In this document: piece after piece, positions 43,291-47,066 of the stretch
Numbering within the stretch: the stretch's first letter is position 1
Layout of the letters: every line of letters begins with the position of its first letter
From: Pleomorphomonas sp.
Lineage (GTDB): Bacteria > Pseudomonadota > Alphaproteobacteria > Rhizobiales > Pleomorphomonadaceae
Direction: 5' to 3'
Length of the DNA: 47,066 nucleotides
NCBI GenBank assembly: GCA_029976075.1
Contig: JARKNW010000130.1
Span: 1 to 47,066, forward strand
Notes under the pieces: model-generated
Database searches by the model: none
Seen by the model: the letters and a program-made list of their open reading frames with translations, nothing else
Told to the model about the DNA's origin: nothing
Translations under genes and position numbers: made by a program

Positions 43291-43296
43291 AATCCG

Positions 43297-43731
43297 TCAC
43301 TCATCCTTGTGCTCGTCGGAACGGTGCGCCTCATCGAGGTCGCGCGCTACGTCGGGTGAATGCAGCAGCGCGTCGATATGGGCCGTTTCATCAAAGCGAT
43401 CATCGTAACGGAAGATGAGGTCCGGCGCGAATTTCAGGTTGATCCGATGCGCCACCTGGCCACGCAGCCAGCGCGCGTTGCGGGCCATGGCTTTCTCGGC
43501 CTTCTTCGGATCGCCGCCGCCGAGCGGCGTAATGTAGACGGTGGCGTTGCGGAGATCCGGGCTGACGCGAACCTCCGGTATGGTGACCATCATCTTCGTT
43601 ACTTCGTCGTCCATCAACTCGCCGCGTGACAGGATTTCGGCGAGCGAGTGGCGGATCAGCTCGCCGACACGAAGCTGACGTTGGGAGGGGGCACGTGCCT
43701 GTCCCTGGCCTTGGCCATGCTGGACCATCAT
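43297..43731 (-). CDS. rbfA: 30S ribosome-binding factor A
   Basis: 144 residues. RbfA KH-like domain: RQLRVGELIRHSLAEILSRG (about 18-37), VTIPEVRVSPDLRNATVYIT (about 49-68) and ARWLRGQVAHRINLKFAPDL. The C-terminus is a charged extension (DEAHRSDEHKDE) common in alphaproteobacteria. It assists late maturation of the small ribosomal subunit. It keeps its usual position after infB but separated by a small membrane protein gene. Confidence 0.96.
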   Translation of the reverse strand: MMVQHGQGQGQARAPSQRQLRVGELIRHSLAEILSRGELMDDEVTKMMVTIPEVRVSPDLRNATVYITPLGGGDPKKAEKAMARNARWLRGQVAHRINLKFAPDLIFRYDDRFDETAHIDALLHSPDVARDLDEAHRSDEHKDE

Positions 43732-43801
43732 GAAAACCTCTGTTGGACCATTTCCCGAACGGTGGAATCCGCCGGAGAATGCTCTGAATTCAAGCTGTGG
43801 A

Positions 43802-43830
43802 GCATAGTCTCACGGTGCCGATCGCTTCAA
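43802..43830 (-). promoter_or_regulatory. Candidate rbfA promoter
   Basis: Minus strand: -35 TTGAAG (43825-43830), 17-bp spacer, -10 CTATGC (43802-43807), about 70 bp upstream of the rbfA ATG and 24 bp beyond the preceding gene's stop. This would let rbfA be transcribed apart from infB. Confidence 0.4.
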
Positions 43831-43853
43831 TCCTCACCGTATCCGCTCCGGGA

Positions 43854-44375
43854 TTAGCTGCGCGCGGCTTCGAAGACCGTTGCGAAAGCAGTCATGTCCG
43901 CCTTGCCCACAAAAGCCGAAACCGGCAGGATCAGCGCCGGCTGGTCGCTGGCGAGAATGAAAAGGTGGCTCGAATCCGCCGCGACACGAACCCCACGGCT
44001 CGCGGGGATGTCGACTGCGGCGCCACCAACCGTGCCCATGAGGCGACCATCGGCGAAGTCGATCCGCCCCGCTCCAACGGGATGTCGACGAGCGGCATGG
44101 TCTCGCTCCACCTTGATGGCAAAGCGCGCTCCCTGCCAGGCAACGAGGCCGACCGCCCCGAAGGCGGCAAACCACACCGGCCATTCCGCATTTCTGGTGA
44201 CCCAGGATATCACGACGAGGGGGGGCAGCGCGAAGGCGTAGCCCAGAAGCGAGCGCCAGCCACGATCCGCCGGCCGCAGGATGGCTTCCAATGCCAAAGC
44301 GTCGGTCTCCGTGGTCTGGAAGACCAGGCGGCGCGGTGTAGTTGTAGCGTCGGTGGATTCGGCGGCGTCTGTCAT
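43854..44375 (-). CDS. YcxB-like membrane protein
   Basis: 173 residues from ATG 44375 (MTDAAESTDATTTPRRLVFQ). Two membrane helices at about 38-75 (LLGYAFALPPLVVISWV and WFAAFGAVGLVAWQGARFA), then a soluble part ending with a YcxB-like C-terminal stretch: VDIPASRGVRVAADSSHLFI and ILPVSAFVGKADMTAF. Function of the family is unknown. The ribosome site is weak. It sits between infB and rbfA, behind a strong hairpin, which is not the usual gene order. Confidence 0.75.
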   Translation of the reverse strand: MTDAAESTDATTTPRRLVFQTTETDALALEAILRPADRGWRSLLGYAFALPPLVVISWVTRNAEWPVWFAAFGAVGLVAWQGARFAIKVERDHAARRHPVGAGRIDFADGRLMGTVGGAAVDIPASRGVRVAADSSHLFILASDQPALILPVSAFVGKADMTAFATVFEAARS

Positions 44376-44395
44376 GTCATACCGTCGAAAGAAGC

Positions 44396-44419
44396 ACCGG
44401 CGTCCCGGGGGACGCCGGT
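44396..44419 (-). terminator. Strong hairpin after infB
   Basis: ACCGGCGTCC (44396-44405) pairs perfectly with GGACGCCGGT (44410-44419), 4-nt loop, 6 bp after the infB stop. On the minus strand it is followed by GCTTCTTTC, a broken U-tract, so partial termination between infB and the YcxB-like gene is likely. Confidence 0.6.
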
Positions 44420-44425
44420 CCAGCA

Positions 44426-47059
<2,634 letters not shown>

Positions 47060-47066
47060 GGACGTG

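Overview
The window is GC-rich DNA (clearly above 60 % by eye) of an alphaproteobacterium, most likely a member of the Hyphomicrobiales. The grounds are the infB / rbfA / truB / rpsO / pnp housekeeping block, the many ABC uptake operons with twin-arginine binding proteins, the small DUF3563-like protein and the style of the LacI and LysR regulators. Genus cannot be read from the sequence. No rRNA, tRNA, CRISPR array, insertion sequence, phage gene or plasmid function was recognised. Almost all space is taken by metabolic uptake operons, each with its own regulator or RNA switch.

Region 1 (1-8202): an aminotransferase (cut by the window start) and a GcvA-like LysR regulator face an agmatinase-family ureohydrolase followed by a complete spermidine/putrescine-type ABC importer. 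This looks like a guanidino- or polyamine-compound catabolic unit. A FAD-linked 2-hydroxyacid dehydrogenase follows on the other strand. Region 2 (8277-15370): a family-5 (Dpp/Opp-type) ABC importer, read leftward, with a divergent LacI-family regulator and a perfect 14-bp LacI-type operator, which argues for an oligosaccharide rather than a peptide substrate.

Region 3 (15484-19941): a DUF3563-like 53-residue protein; a quinone-oxidoreductase-like protein divergent from an HxlR regulator with candidate redox cysteines; a RutG-like pyrimidine permease with a near-perfect RutR box in its promoter region and a terminator that lies inside the neighbouring hxlR coding region; and a cobalamin riboswitch in front of a solitary CbiM-like permease.

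Region 4 (20013-30648): the most coherent system. A CUT1 sugar ABC importer, a YicI-type GH31 alpha-xylosidase, a LacI-family regulator and an unassigned six-hairpin glycosidase. Identical 14-bp palindromes sit just downstream of good promoters in front of both the importer and the alpha-xylosidase, so one regulon for uptake and hydrolysis of alpha-xylosides (for example xyloglucan fragments such as isoprimeverose) is predicted. Region 5 (30740-36706): a BMP-type (purine nucleoside-like) ABC importer with an amidase gene built into the operon.

Region 6 (36710-47066): two small orphan genes, then pnp, rpsO, truB, rbfA and infB all read leftward. The usually tight block is interrupted by a DMT-family exporter on the opposite strand, a glutathione S-transferase and a YcxB-like membrane protein.
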